The position numbers and the translations under genes are program-made. A model generated the notes under the pieces. That model had not been told where the DNA came from. It did no database searches and was given only the letters and a program-made list of their open reading frames with translations. Shown piece by piece: positions 8,554 to 16,540 of a DNA stretch of 64,000 bases. The first letter of the stretch is position 1; the number at the start of each line of letters is the position of its first letter. The stretch is taken from positions 1-64,000 of the forward strand of contig NZ_JADEWH010000021.1 of NCBI RefSeq assembly GCF_015207755.1, written 5' to 3'. Source of the DNA: Nodularia sp. LEGE 06071 (GTDB lineage Bacteria > Cyanobacteriota > Cyanobacteriia > Cyanobacteriales > Nostocaceae).

Positions 8554-9837
8554 TTAAGCGGTGAGAGAAGCGATCGCCTCGTCAACAGCTTGTAAGGCCA
8601 AATTGACTTCTGCCTCAGTCACAATCAACGGCGGGACAAACCGGACAACTTTCGGACCGGCTGGTACTAGCAAAACACCCTTGTCCATAGCAGCCTTAAC
8701 AACATCAGATGCGGTGAGTGGAACATCTGCTTGTAATTCCATCCCATTGATTAAACCCCAGCCCCGGACTTCAGAAATGTAGTGGGGATATTTAGCTGCG
8801 ATCGCATTTAATCCATTTCTTAGCTGTATACCCCGTTCTTCCACATTCTGCAAAATATTCTCTTTTTCCAAAGTCTGACAAACAGCCAGCGCCACACCAC
8901 AAACAAAGGGATTACCGCCAAATGTGCTGGCGTGTTCTCCTGGTTCAAAGACATCGCAGAACTTCTTACTCATCATCGCCCCAATGGGGATACCGCCGCC
9001 CAAACCTTTCGCACTGGTAAAGATATCTGGTTCCACACCCAAATGTTCATAACCCCATAACTTACCACTGCGTCCCATGCCAACTTGCACTTCATCGAAC
9101 ATCAACAAAATGCCAGTTTCATCACAAACTTTCCGCAGCTTTTGGAAGTAAGCCACATCACCAGGACGCACACCGCCTTCTCCTTGCAACGGTTCAATTA
9201 AAATGGCCGCTACGCGATAATCTCCTTCATCTAATTCACTAACTGCTACCTCTATGGCATTAATATCGTTATAAGGAACATATGCAAAACCAGGTACTAA
9301 GGGGTGAAAATATTTTTGATACTTCGGTTGTCCGGTAGCGGTGACAGTCGCCAAAGTTCGACCGTGGAAACTAGCATTGGCGGTGAGAATAATCGGCTTG
9401 TCAATCTCTAGAACTGTGTGGGCATATTTCCGCGCCAGTTTAATGGCGGCTTCGTTAGCCTCAGCCCCAGAGTTGCAGAAAAATACCCGATCTGCACAGG
9501 AATGTTCAACTATCCATTGGGCTAAATCACCTTGTTCGGGAATATAGTACAAATTGGAAACATGATGCAGCTTCTGGATTTGGCGTGTTACCGCTTCTAC
9601 CATAGCTGGGTGGGCGTGTCCGAGGGTGCAAGTGGCAATTCCGGCTACAAAGTCCAGATATTCACGTCCCTGGGTATCCCAAACGCGACAGCCAGCACCC
9701 CGGTCTAAAGCTAGGGGAAACCGGGCATAAGTTGACATGACGGCTTCATTGAAGCTATCAGCATCAAAAGGGCTAGATGACATAAAACCTGATGTTGGGG
9801 GGATGGTAGCTTGCTCAATGAGAGTTTCTATGCTCAC
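8554..9837 (-). CDS. argD: Acetylornithine aminotransferase
   Basis: A PLP-dependent class III aminotransferase that converts N-acetylglutamate semialdehyde to N-acetylornithine in arginine synthesis. It shows FCNSGAEANEAAIKLARKYAH, ILTANASFHGRTLATV, LMFDEVQVGMGRSGKLWGYE and TSAKGLGGGIPIGAM (the Lys of SAKG binds PLP). I chose the GTG at 9837: it has AGGAGG at 9845-9850, seven bases upstream, and gives 427 aa. An in-frame ATG at 9876 would add 13 atypical residues. Some family members also act in lysine or ornithine metabolism, but the length and N-terminus fit ArgD. Confidence 0.92.
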   Translation of the reverse strand: MSIETLIEQATIPPTSGFMSSSPFDADSFNEAVMSTYARFPLALDRGAGCRVWDTQGREYLDFVAGIATCTLGHAHPAMVEAVTRQIQKLHHVSNLYYIPEQGDLAQWIVEHSCADRVFFCNSGAEANEAAIKLARKYAHTVLEIDKPIILTANASFHGRTLATVTATGQPKYQKYFHPLVPGFAYVPYNDINAIEVAVSELDEGDYRVAAILIEPLQGEGGVRPGDVAYFQKLRKVCDETGILLMFDEVQVGMGRSGKLWGYEHLGVEPDIFTSAKGLGGGIPIGAMMSKKFCDVFEPGEHASTFGGNPFVCGVALAVCQTLEKENILQNVEERGIQLRNGLNAIAAKYPHYISEVRGWGLINGMELQADVPLTASDVVKAAMDKGVLLVPAGPKVVRFVPPLIVTEAEVNLALQAVDEAIASLTA

Positions 9838-9988
9838 GACCGCGCCTCCTGATAAGTCTTTAATTTTAATACTCACTTACTAGTTTGCTAGAAAATCTTA
9901 AAAATTACATTTTATTTCACAAATCTGATACTTTTTTGTAGGCTAACAGTTAAATATCCTGCCAAAAAATGGTAGCGGTGCAAAAACT

Positions 9989-11053
9989 TTGTATTCTGTA
10001 CTTGAGAAAAAATACCGACGACTGCAAAAAGAACTAACGGTGGGGGCGATTTCTCTGGCTGGCGTTTTCCTGACTGGCACTTTGTGGTACAAGTTCATTG
10101 AGGGTTGGTCATGGGAAGACGCGGCTTATATGACTGTCATCACCTTAACGACTGTGGGCTATGGTGAGACCAATCCCTTGAGTAGCCGAGGCAGATTATT
10201 TACAATTGCCTTAATTTTGTTGGGTGTCATCAATATTGGTTACATGGTCAACAGATTTACAGAAGCCGTGATTCAGGGCTACTTTCAAGAAGGAATTAGA
10301 CTACGGCAACAGAGAAGGCTAATGGAATCACTGACAGAACATTACATCATCTGTGGATTTAGTCGCACTGGTCGTCAAATTGCCAAGGAATTTCAGGCGG
10401 AAGGCGTACCTTTTGTGGTGGTTGATTCTAATTTGGAATCTGTGGAACAGGTACAAGCAGCAAATTACATAGCATACCAAGGTGATGTGACTCTGGATGA
10501 CACACTCTTGAATGTTGGGGTGGAACGAGCGATTTGTATAGTGGCTGCATTGCCTTCTGATGCGGAAAATTTATATACAGTTTTAACAGCAAAAACACTG
10601 AATCCACGAATTCGCGCGATCGCACGAGCCAGTACAGAAGAATCTGTAAAAAAATTACAACGGGGTGGGGCTGATACTGTGGTTTCACCCTACATTACTG
10701 GTGGGAAGCGCATGGCTGCGGCGGCTCTTAGACCCCAAGTTTTGGATTTTGTCGATGGTTTCATCTCAGGCCTAGACGGACAGTTTTATATGGAAGAATT
10801 TTTACTAGACCCTGCGGTGTATCCTTATGTGGGTCACACTCTCAGACAAACAAGATTGCGATCGCAATCCGGCGCATTAGTAATTGCCATTCGTCGCGCC
10901 GATGGACATCTGATTGGTGGTCCCACTGGTGATACTGTGTTATTACCAGGAGATACCCTAATTTGCATGGGGACATCGGAACAATTGCGTAGCCTGAACC
11001 AAATTCTCATCCCAATTAATTCTCAACGCCGGCGACGACCGAGAAATAACTAA
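9989..11053 (+). CDS. Potassium channel with RCK (TrkA-N/TrkA-C) domain
   Basis: A 354-residue inner-membrane K+ channel subunit. A membrane helix (about 15-37) and a pore loop with the selectivity filter TVGYGE come first, then a second helix (LFTIALILLGVINIGYMVN). The cytoplasmic RCK domain starts at HYIICGFSRTGRQIA, a Rossmann dinucleotide-binding motif, and a TrkA-C region follows from about 265. This is the two-helix MthK-like architecture, gated by ligand or nucleotide. The start is TTG at 9989; no upstream ATG is in frame. It runs divergently from argD, with about 150 bp between the starts. Confidence 0.88.
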   Translation: MYSVLEKKYRRLQKELTVGAISLAGVFLTGTLWYKFIEGWSWEDAAYMTVITLTTVGYGETNPLSSRGRLFTIALILLGVINIGYMVNRFTEAVIQGYFQEGIRLRQQRRLMESLTEHYIICGFSRTGRQIAKEFQAEGVPFVVVDSNLESVEQVQAANYIAYQGDVTLDDTLLNVGVERAICIVAALPSDAENLYTVLTAKTLNPRIRAIARASTEESVKKLQRGGADTVVSPYITGGKRMAAAALRPQVLDFVDGFISGLDGQFYMEEFLLDPAVYPYVGHTLRQTRLRSQSGALVIAIRRADGHLIGGPTGDTVLLPGDTLICMGTSEQLRSLNQILIPINSQRRRRPRNN

Positions 11054-11084
11054 TTCTTTACCCACGGCAAAATACTGTTGAGTG

Positions 11085-11633
11085 TTAATTCCATCCGTGT
11101 AACGGTGCGATATCTTTGGTGAAACTTGCGATAATTCTTGGCGGTGCGACGGATATTAAAACACTGGGATAAACTGCTGCACCCCAGACAGGATGAACCA
11201 GCACACGACATTTGTTTTTAATCACTTGATAGTTGAGTAAGGCTTTGACAACGGCGGTGTCATTGTGGGGAACTTCTCCCGGATGGGAAAGTAAGGGATA
11301 GCCAGTGCGAGGGTCAATCAAGTCTGTTAAATAGCCGTGATCGCGCAATTGAAATGCGAGGTCAAAGCCAAACCGCATAAACTTTTCCCGCAAGCGTTCT
11401 TTCTCTATTTCGATTTCTGGCGTACTTTTTACTAGTTGATCACGTGACTGCTGTAAAACAATTACAACCCATAAACAAGGTTGATTTTTCCAATCTGGTA
11501 ATATCCGTTCGCAGTTGGCACAGATATACGGACTGGGTGAATGAATAGAAATCTGAACCGCTTGTCCTGTTTCGGCAACCAAATTAATAGGACAGCCTTG
11601 CTCCGAAGTGTAAACTGGGGAATAGTTCACCAT
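11085..11633 (-). CDS. MMADHC-like (methylmalonic aciduria and homocystinuria type D) protein
   Basis: A 182-residue soluble protein resembling the cyanobacterial proteins annotated as 'methylmalonic aciduria and homocystinuria type D'. It has an N-terminal region with CANCERILPDW, then WVVIVLQQSRDQLV, FGFDLAFQLRDHGYLTDLIDPRTGYPLLSHPGE and a C-terminal KNKCRVLVHPVWGAAVYPSVL. In animals MMADHC routes cobalamin; in cyanobacteria the role has not been established to my knowledge. No cobalamin gene lies next to it. It is convergent with the K+ channel gene, with about 30 bp between the stops. Confidence 0.6.
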   Translation of the reverse strand: MVNYSPVYTSEQGCPINLVAETGQAVQISIHSPSPYICANCERILPDWKNQPCLWVVIVLQQSRDQLVKSTPEIEIEKERLREKFMRFGFDLAFQLRDHGYLTDLIDPRTGYPLLSHPGEVPHNDTAVVKALLNYQVIKNKCRVLVHPVWGAAVYPSVLISVAPPRIIASFTKDIAPLHGWN

Positions 11634-11945
11634 ATTAATTCGGCTTTTGCAAGTTTTACATATAACTCTTGGTATGATAATAACCCTTAAAAGTTCCTAA
11701 ATATGATCAAGTTTCCCTAAAAGGTGAGGTTTCTGGAAAGTTATTGTGTAGAAATCGAGATTTTTTTAATCTAATTTTTATGGTTGATTAACTTATACTT
11801 AGGAATCTGGATACTACAACTACTTAGGTTAGCTGAATCAACAGATCAAAATTTCCACCCTCGCTCTAGAAAATAGAGGTCAAAACCTAAATGGGATGAC
11901 CTATATAAATGAAAAAATATCTTGATAAATTGAGTCGGGATGCAA
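11634..11945. other. AT-rich spacer, nothing recognised
   Basis: About 310 bp upstream of the MMADHC-like gene and downstream of the small gene at 11946. No ORF, RNA or repeat recognised; it should contain the promoter of the MMADHC-like gene. Confidence 0.5.
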
Positions 11946-12152
11946 TTAATCCAGTTTGAGTGCATTAACTGGGACTTCATCCCAAGAACTAACTATCCGC
12001 AATTGTGCTATCCAACCGGCGGATTTTTGGCTATCGGTCAAGTTTCCTTGAAAGGAATCATGACAATCTTGGGCTTGCGATTCATTACAACAAGCAATAC
12101 AGGCATAAATCATCCCAGAAGGATCAATCTGCTCATTTACCCAAATTTTCAT
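11946..12152 (-). CDS. Small conserved-looking hypothetical protein
   Basis: A 68-residue ORF starting MKIWVNEQIDPSGMIYACIACC, with three Cys in the N-terminal half (CIACC) and the DCHDSFQGNLTDSQKSAGW segment. An AGAGG lies about nine bases before the ATG at 12152, which I prefer to the ATG three codons upstream that touches it. The composition is protein-like and the Cys cluster could bind metal, but I recognise no family. An overlapping plus-strand ORF is rejected as its shadow. Confidence 0.5.
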   Translation of the reverse strand: MKIWVNEQIDPSGMIYACIACCNESQAQDCHDSFQGNLTDSQKSAGWIAQLRIVSSWDEVPVNALKLD

Positions 12153-12276
12153 CGGATACATCCTCTAAAATTAAACGCTGAAAAACTAATTTGTGATTTT
12201 AGGATACTACTAAGAGTGGGGATTGAATATAGAACCGATACTTTTTTGCTAAGGAGAGGGGAGAAATGTCTGAAGT

Positions 12277-13029
12277 TTAATGCATTGCTGTTGCCACATC
12301 TACAGCATTAGTTTTTAGCTGACCATCTTCCATATAAATAATCCGATCAGCAATATCAAGAATCCGGTTGTCATGAGTAACTAGCAAGATTGTACAGCCT
12401 TGCTCTTTTGCTAATTTTTGCATTAATTCCACGACATCGCGCCCAGATTTTTTGTCTAATGCGGCTGTGGGTTCATCGGCTAAAACAATTTTAGGGTGAC
12501 TGACTAAGGCACGAGCGATCGCAACTCGTTGTTTTTGTCCCCCTGAGAGATTCTCTGGATAGTAATTCACATGATCTGCTAAACCCACAGTTTCCAGCAT
12601 GGCGATCGCTTTGGCGTTGATATCCTGCTGGAAGAACTCGTCATGCAACTCTATGGACATCCGGACATTATCTTTAGCTGTCAAAAAAGTCATCAGATTA
12701 TGTGCTTGAAAAATATAACCAATCTGGCGACGCAGCCTAGTTAATTGTCCTTTGCTGGCTCCACAAATTTCCTGTCCTAAGATTTTCAGACTACCTTCTT
12801 GGGCAGAGCGTAGTCCACCCATGAGGGTTAAGAGAGTGGTTTTTCCTGAACCTGATGGACCAGTCATAATCACAATTTCACCCGCGTTAATCTGCAAATT
12901 AATCTCAGATAAGACTTGTTTACGCAGGTTCCCGCCGCCAAAGTAGTGATTGAGGTTGTGAACAGCAATCACAGGTTCCACATCTGAGATATTTGAGGGG
13001 TAGTTTCCTGATATAGTGTTTTGTATCAT
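12277..13029 (-). CDS. DevA-type ABC exporter ATPase
   Basis: A 250-residue ABC ATPase of the DevA/LolD/MacB class. It has Walker A GPSGSGKTTLL, Q-loop IGYIFQAHNLM, signature LSGGQKQRVAIARAL, Walker B VLADEPTAALD and the switch His in LLVTHDNRI. It would energise export by the DevC-like permease and DevB-like adaptor encoded just upstream, with 34 bp between devC stop and this start. In Anabaena the canonical devBCA exports heterocyst glycolipids through TolC/HgdD; several paralogous devBCA sets exist, so whether this one serves heterocysts is open. Last gene of the tetR-devB-devC-devA run. Confidence 0.88.
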   Translation of the reverse strand: MIQNTISGNYPSNISDVEPVIAVHNLNHYFGGGNLRKQVLSEINLQINAGEIVIMTGPSGSGKTTLLTLMGGLRSAQEGSLKILGQEICGASKGQLTRLRRQIGYIFQAHNLMTFLTAKDNVRMSIELHDEFFQQDINAKAIAMLETVGLADHVNYYPENLSGGQKQRVAIARALVSHPKIVLADEPTAALDKKSGRDVVELMQKLAKEQGCTILLVTHDNRILDIADRIIYMEDGQLKTNAVDVATAMH

Positions 13030-13063
13030 GGGTTTTTATGGCCAAAATTCTGTCAGGTGGGAA

Positions 13064-14230
13064 TTAGAAAACATCTGCGGGGTCGGCTGTGCGTAACTTT
13101 TGCATGGCGATCGCACCAGAGAAACTACACATAATCACAGTTAGAATAAATACAGTTGTGGCTCTTTCTAGCTTCATGGCTATGGGTAGCATTGTGACTG
13201 CGTAGGCAAGCTGATATAATCCAAAGGAAAGAAAAAATGCGGGGATATAACCCAAGACAGCTAAGAATAAAGCTTCTTGTAGCAAAACTCCCAACAAATA
13301 GCGATCGCTATAACCCATTGCTTTGAGGGTGGCGTATTCCGGTAAATGTTCGGAGACATCAGAGTAAAGAATTTGATAGACAATCACGATACCGACAATA
13401 AACCCGACTACCACACCTAAACCGAAAATAAAACCAATCCCAGTCCCCTCAGCCCAGTATTTCTTTTCTATTTGGGCAAAACCTTCTGGAGTCAGAACGC
13501 TGACATCATTGGGTAACTCTGCGGTTAATTGCGATCGCACTTTTTCTGCATCAGCACCAGGCTTGAGAGTGATTAAACCCACTTCTATACGGTCTCTTTG
13601 ACGTTCGGGAAAGAGTCGTAAAAAGGTAGAATCACTGGTGATCACATTCCCATCAGCCGCAAAGGAAGCACCATTACTAAATACGCCTCTCACACGGATA
13701 GCTTTATTATTCAATTCAGTGTCAAATTTGCCTGTTTTTTGGAATATATCACCCACAGTTCCATATTCTGGACGACCTGCTTGATCAAACAGCACTTGAT
13801 GCAATTGTTTCAGATGAGCTTGATTTTCTTGAACTTCGGGAAATTTCAATGCCGATTGTGCTGGATCGATACCCCAAACCAAGATAGCCCGATCAAGACG
13901 TGTTTCGGGATTGCGCCATTGTCCAGTGCCAATGTAAACAGAATTTACTGATTTTACACCTTCATAACCCAATGTTTGATAGAGTCGCTCTCTAGAAAAG
14001 CTTTTGACGGAAACTAGAGTTTGAAATTGGGGATTAATTAAAACCAAATCTGCTTGTAAATTGCGATGAGGTTGGATGGCTGAATCAAACAGCGCACTTT
14101 CAAAACCTAGCTGAATAAACATCAGCATATCAGCAAAAGTAATCCCAGCAACTGCAACTAACAGACGAGTTTTTTCTTTCATTAACTGTCGCCATGCTAG
14201 CGGAGTTTTGCGTGATTTTTTGAAAAACAT
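13064..14230 (-). CDS. DevC-type ABC exporter permease
   Basis: A 388-residue FtsX/MacB-like permease. An N-terminal helix (about 22-42) is followed by a large periplasmic domain (about 45-270) and three C-terminal helices (IGFIFGLGVVVGFIVGIVIVYQ, ALFLAVLGYIPAFFLSFGLYQL, AMKLERATTVFILTVIMCSF). The end LRTADPADVF is typical of DevC. It is the membrane subunit for the adjacent DevA and DevB. It is paralogous to HgdC at 34968-36146, which ends LRSADPADIF. The devB-devC spacer is filled by a heptamer array. Confidence 0.9.
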   Translation of the reverse strand: MFFKKSRKTPLAWRQLMKEKTRLLVAVAGITFADMLMFIQLGFESALFDSAIQPHRNLQADLVLINPQFQTLVSVKSFSRERLYQTLGYEGVKSVNSVYIGTGQWRNPETRLDRAILVWGIDPAQSALKFPEVQENQAHLKQLHQVLFDQAGRPEYGTVGDIFQKTGKFDTELNNKAIRVRGVFSNGASFAADGNVITSDSTFLRLFPERQRDRIEVGLITLKPGADAEKVRSQLTAELPNDVSVLTPEGFAQIEKKYWAEGTGIGFIFGLGVVVGFIVGIVIVYQILYSDVSEHLPEYATLKAMGYSDRYLLGVLLQEALFLAVLGYIPAFFLSFGLYQLAYAVTMLPIAMKLERATTVFILTVIMCSFSGAIAMQKLRTADPADVF

Positions 14231-14395
14231 AATTGGGGAGTGGGGAGTGGGGAGTAGGGAGTAGGGAGCAGGGGAGCAGGGAGCAGGGGAGCAGGGAGCA
14301 GGGGAGCAGGGAGCAGGGAGCAGGGAGCAGGGAGCAGGGAGCAGGGAGCAGGGAGCAGGGGAGCAGGGAGCAGGGAGCAGGGGGAAAGATTGTAA
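14230..14395. repeat. GGAGCAG-type heptamer array in the devB-devC spacer
   Basis: GGGGAGT and then GGAGCAG-like units (with some 8-bp GGGGAGCA variants) are repeated about 20 times between two genes of one operon. A minus-strand ORF across it encodes a Leu-Pro-Ala-Pro repeat and is an artefact. Such an array may affect read-through from devB to devC. Confidence 0.9.
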
Positions 14396-14446
14396 CTTCC
14401 CAATGAGTGGGGAGTGGAAAATATTGTTATTTTTAACTTGGGTATT

Positions 14447-15736
14447 CTATAATTCAATTGCTGTTTGAACTTGCAAGTTAGTTAATCCTGCTACTTGTTT
14501 GCTGTCTTCAGGATGCAGACGAATTTTGACATCAATCACCCGGCTATCGAGGTTTTCTCCTGGTTCGTTGCTAAAGACATTTTGTCTATTTACCTGTAAA
14601 CCAATTTGGGAAACTGTTCCTCGCAATTCACCAGGAAATACTTGACTGGTAACTATTGCTGACTGTCCTATTTGAATTTTATTAATATCGCTTTGATAGA
14701 CTTCGGCGACTGCAATCATTTGCTCAGTTTCTGCCAAATCTGCAATCCCCGCCTCACGAATTTTTTCTCCGACTCGTGTATGAATTTTGAGAATTTGTCC
14801 GTCTATTGGGGCTTTAATATAAGTTGATTCTAAGTTAGTTTGCATTTGTTTGACTGTAGCGATCGCATTCTCAATTTCACTCTTGGCTGCTTCCACATCT
14901 ACGGGACGAATTTCGGCAATACTGCTGAGTGTGGCTTTGGCTTCACTGATTTGTTTGTTACTTGTGGAGTTAATTCGGGTGAGTGTAACTTGAGCTTGGG
15001 CTAATTCTCTACTAGCAGTAGAATTAATCCGATTCAGCACTGCTTGTCCTTCTGAGAGTTGCTGTTGTGCGGTGTCTAAACTCAAGCGCTTACTATCAAA
15101 TAAAGAACTGGAAATTGCGCCTTCAGAGGATAATTGCTGATAACGTTCATATTCCGCTTGAGCATTATTAAGTTCTGCTTCGAGCTTTTTAATTGTCGCC
15201 TCTTGTGCTATCCTTTCTCCTAACCATTGTGCTTCGATGCGAGCGATCGCTTCTTCTTGACCTATTTTATCTCCTTGTAACTGGGCTTGTAAGCGTTCAA
15301 TAGTTGCTTGCTGTGCCTGAATTTCTCCAGTTTTTGCCCCAGCTTCAACTTGAGCCAATTTAGTTTTAGCCACTCTCACCTGTTGTTCTGCTTGGAGTAC
15401 AGCAGTTTGTAGGCGAGTGCGTGAGTCTAAAATTGCCACCACCTGACCTGATTTGACTCTATCGCCCTCTTGGACTAAAATTTGGGCAATGCGATCGCCA
15501 TCCAAGTCCAAAGGTGCAGACAGGCTAATTACCTCGGTTTCTGGTTCTAGTCTTCCTAAAGCCGATATTTTTGGTGCAATTGGTGCAGGTTCTTCAAGTT
15601 CAGAAGAAGCAGTTTGACCAACAAAACCAGACTGAGAAATCCCATAAACAGCAATTCCACCTGTAATCACCGTAGCAGCTACTACTAATAGTATTAACCT
15701 TTGATTGGGGATTTTAAATAACACATTTGGAGTCAT
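14447..15736 (-). CDS. DevB-type membrane fusion protein (HlyD family)
   Basis: A 429-residue periplasmic adaptor. It has an N-terminal membrane anchor (RLILLVVAATVITGGIAVYG), a lipoyl half (GRLEPETEVISLSAP, VQEGDRVKSGQVVAILDS), a long coiled-coil hairpin rich in Gln/Glu/Ala (about 120-300), the second lipoyl half (TYIKAPIDGQILKIHTRVGE) and a beta-barrel domain. It links the DevC/DevA inner-membrane pump to a TolC-type outer-membrane channel. First exporter gene after tetR, with 85 bp between. Paralogue of HgdB at 36290. Confidence 0.9.
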   Translation of the reverse strand: MTPNVLFKIPNQRLILLVVAATVITGGIAVYGISQSGFVGQTASSELEEPAPIAPKISALGRLEPETEVISLSAPLDLDGDRIAQILVQEGDRVKSGQVVAILDSRTRLQTAVLQAEQQVRVAKTKLAQVEAGAKTGEIQAQQATIERLQAQLQGDKIGQEEAIARIEAQWLGERIAQEATIKKLEAELNNAQAEYERYQQLSSEGAISSSLFDSKRLSLDTAQQQLSEGQAVLNRINSTASRELAQAQVTLTRINSTSNKQISEAKATLSSIAEIRPVDVEAAKSEIENAIATVKQMQTNLESTYIKAPIDGQILKIHTRVGEKIREAGIADLAETEQMIAVAEVYQSDINKIQIGQSAIVTSQVFPGELRGTVSQIGLQVNRQNVFSNEPGENLDSRVIDVKIRLHPEDSKQVAGLTNLQVQTAIEL

Positions 15737-15821
15737 TCTTTACCTCACTACACACACTATTTTATGGAGATATTTAGGCACAAATAATTAAAACTTTCGT
15801 CTGATTGAGGAATTAGCTATA

Positions 15822-16394
15822 TTATGGGTTTTCTGATAAATAGCTGGTGATCATTTTACCTAGTAAGGCGCATTGTTCAGGAAAATTAATTGTTTGATTA
15901 CCCCATAATTTTTCTAGAATTAAACCATTAATAAAGCTCAAGATAAAGGATGCCAATACTGGATCTTGAATCCCCAAAAAATCACAAACTGCCTGCTGAC
16001 ACCTTTGATTAACACGTTGAAATACAGGAATATTGGCTATTGTTTCTTTGTTTTGATGCTGACAAAAATCTACCCAGATATAAGTTTGATTAATAAAGTA
16101 ATCTTCATTTTTAACTAAATATTTCCCTATCGCAGTCATTATTTCTGAAATTGTTTGCGTTCCTTTGATTTCTGCCAATGCTGAACTGATATCTTGTTGA
16201 TTTATCTCCTCAACTAATTGCTCAAACAAAGCCTGTTTGCTAGGAAAGTAATGATATAGCGTCCCTGTAGAAACATTTAAACTCTCAGAAATTTGCCTCA
16301 TGGTGAGCGCACCGTAACCTTTTTGAGCAAATAAATCAAAGCACTTTCTGAGTAGTTCTTGACGGTATTGGTCATGGTCAACTATTTTCGGCAT
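15822..16394 (-). CDS. TetR/AcrR family transcriptional regulator
   Basis: A 190-residue regulator. The N-terminal helix-turn-helix reads RKCFDLFAQKGYGALTMRQI, SESLNVSTGTLYHYFPSKQALF, a classic TetR DNA-binding domain, followed by an unclassified all-helical ligand/dimer domain. It is the first gene of a same-strand group with devB, devC and devA. An 18-bp palindrome six bases before its ATG suggests autoregulation and co-regulation of the exporter. The effector is unknown; export substrates or lipids are plausible by context. Confidence 0.9.
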   Translation of the reverse strand: MPKIVDHDQYRQELLRKCFDLFAQKGYGALTMRQISESLNVSTGTLYHYFPSKQALFEQLVEEINQQDISSALAEIKGTQTISEIMTAIGKYLVKNEDYFINQTYIWVDFCQHQNKETIANIPVFQRVNQRCQQAVCDFLGIQDPVLASFILSFINGLILEKLWGNQTINFPEQCALLGKMITSYLSENP

Positions 16395-16399
16395 ATTTT

Positions 16400-16417
16400 A
16401 TATCGAACGCTCGATAT
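16400..16417. promoter_or_regulatory. Probable TetR operator
   Basis: ATATCGAACGCTCGATAT has 7-bp inverted arms (ATATCGA/TCGATAT) around a 4-bp centre. It lies six bases upstream of the tetR start, where TetR-family autorepressor sites usually sit. Size and symmetry fit a TetR dimer site. No second copy was noticed before devB. Confidence 0.65.
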
Positions 16418-16495
16418 TTTTTAATGTATCACAGAGTTTGCTGGAAAACCAGATAATTTCAAAAATCAAATATACGTCTTGCAGAATCCTTGTAA

Positions 16496-16515
16496 GGACA
16501 ACTGATCAATTGTCC
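16496..16515 (-). terminator. Palindrome after the hydroxylase/SDR gene
   Basis: GGACAACTGATCAATTGTCC is a nearly perfect palindrome (one mismatch pair) about 25 bp downstream of the stop of the minus-strand fusion gene. It could end that transcript before tetR. No clear T-run follows, so this is tentative; it could also be a protein-binding site. Confidence 0.35.
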
Positions 16516-16540
16516 CTACTTTGCCGAAGATTTTCTATGA

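Noticed and set aside
11940-12311. Plus-strand ORF of 123 aa opposite the small gene
   Set aside because: It overlaps the minus-strand 68-aa gene and the end of devA; composition is not protein-like and no ribosome-binding site is seen.
14197-14457. Minus-strand ORF rich in Leu-Pro-Ala-Pro
   Set aside because: Translation of the heptamer array between devB and devC; it overlaps the start of the real devC.
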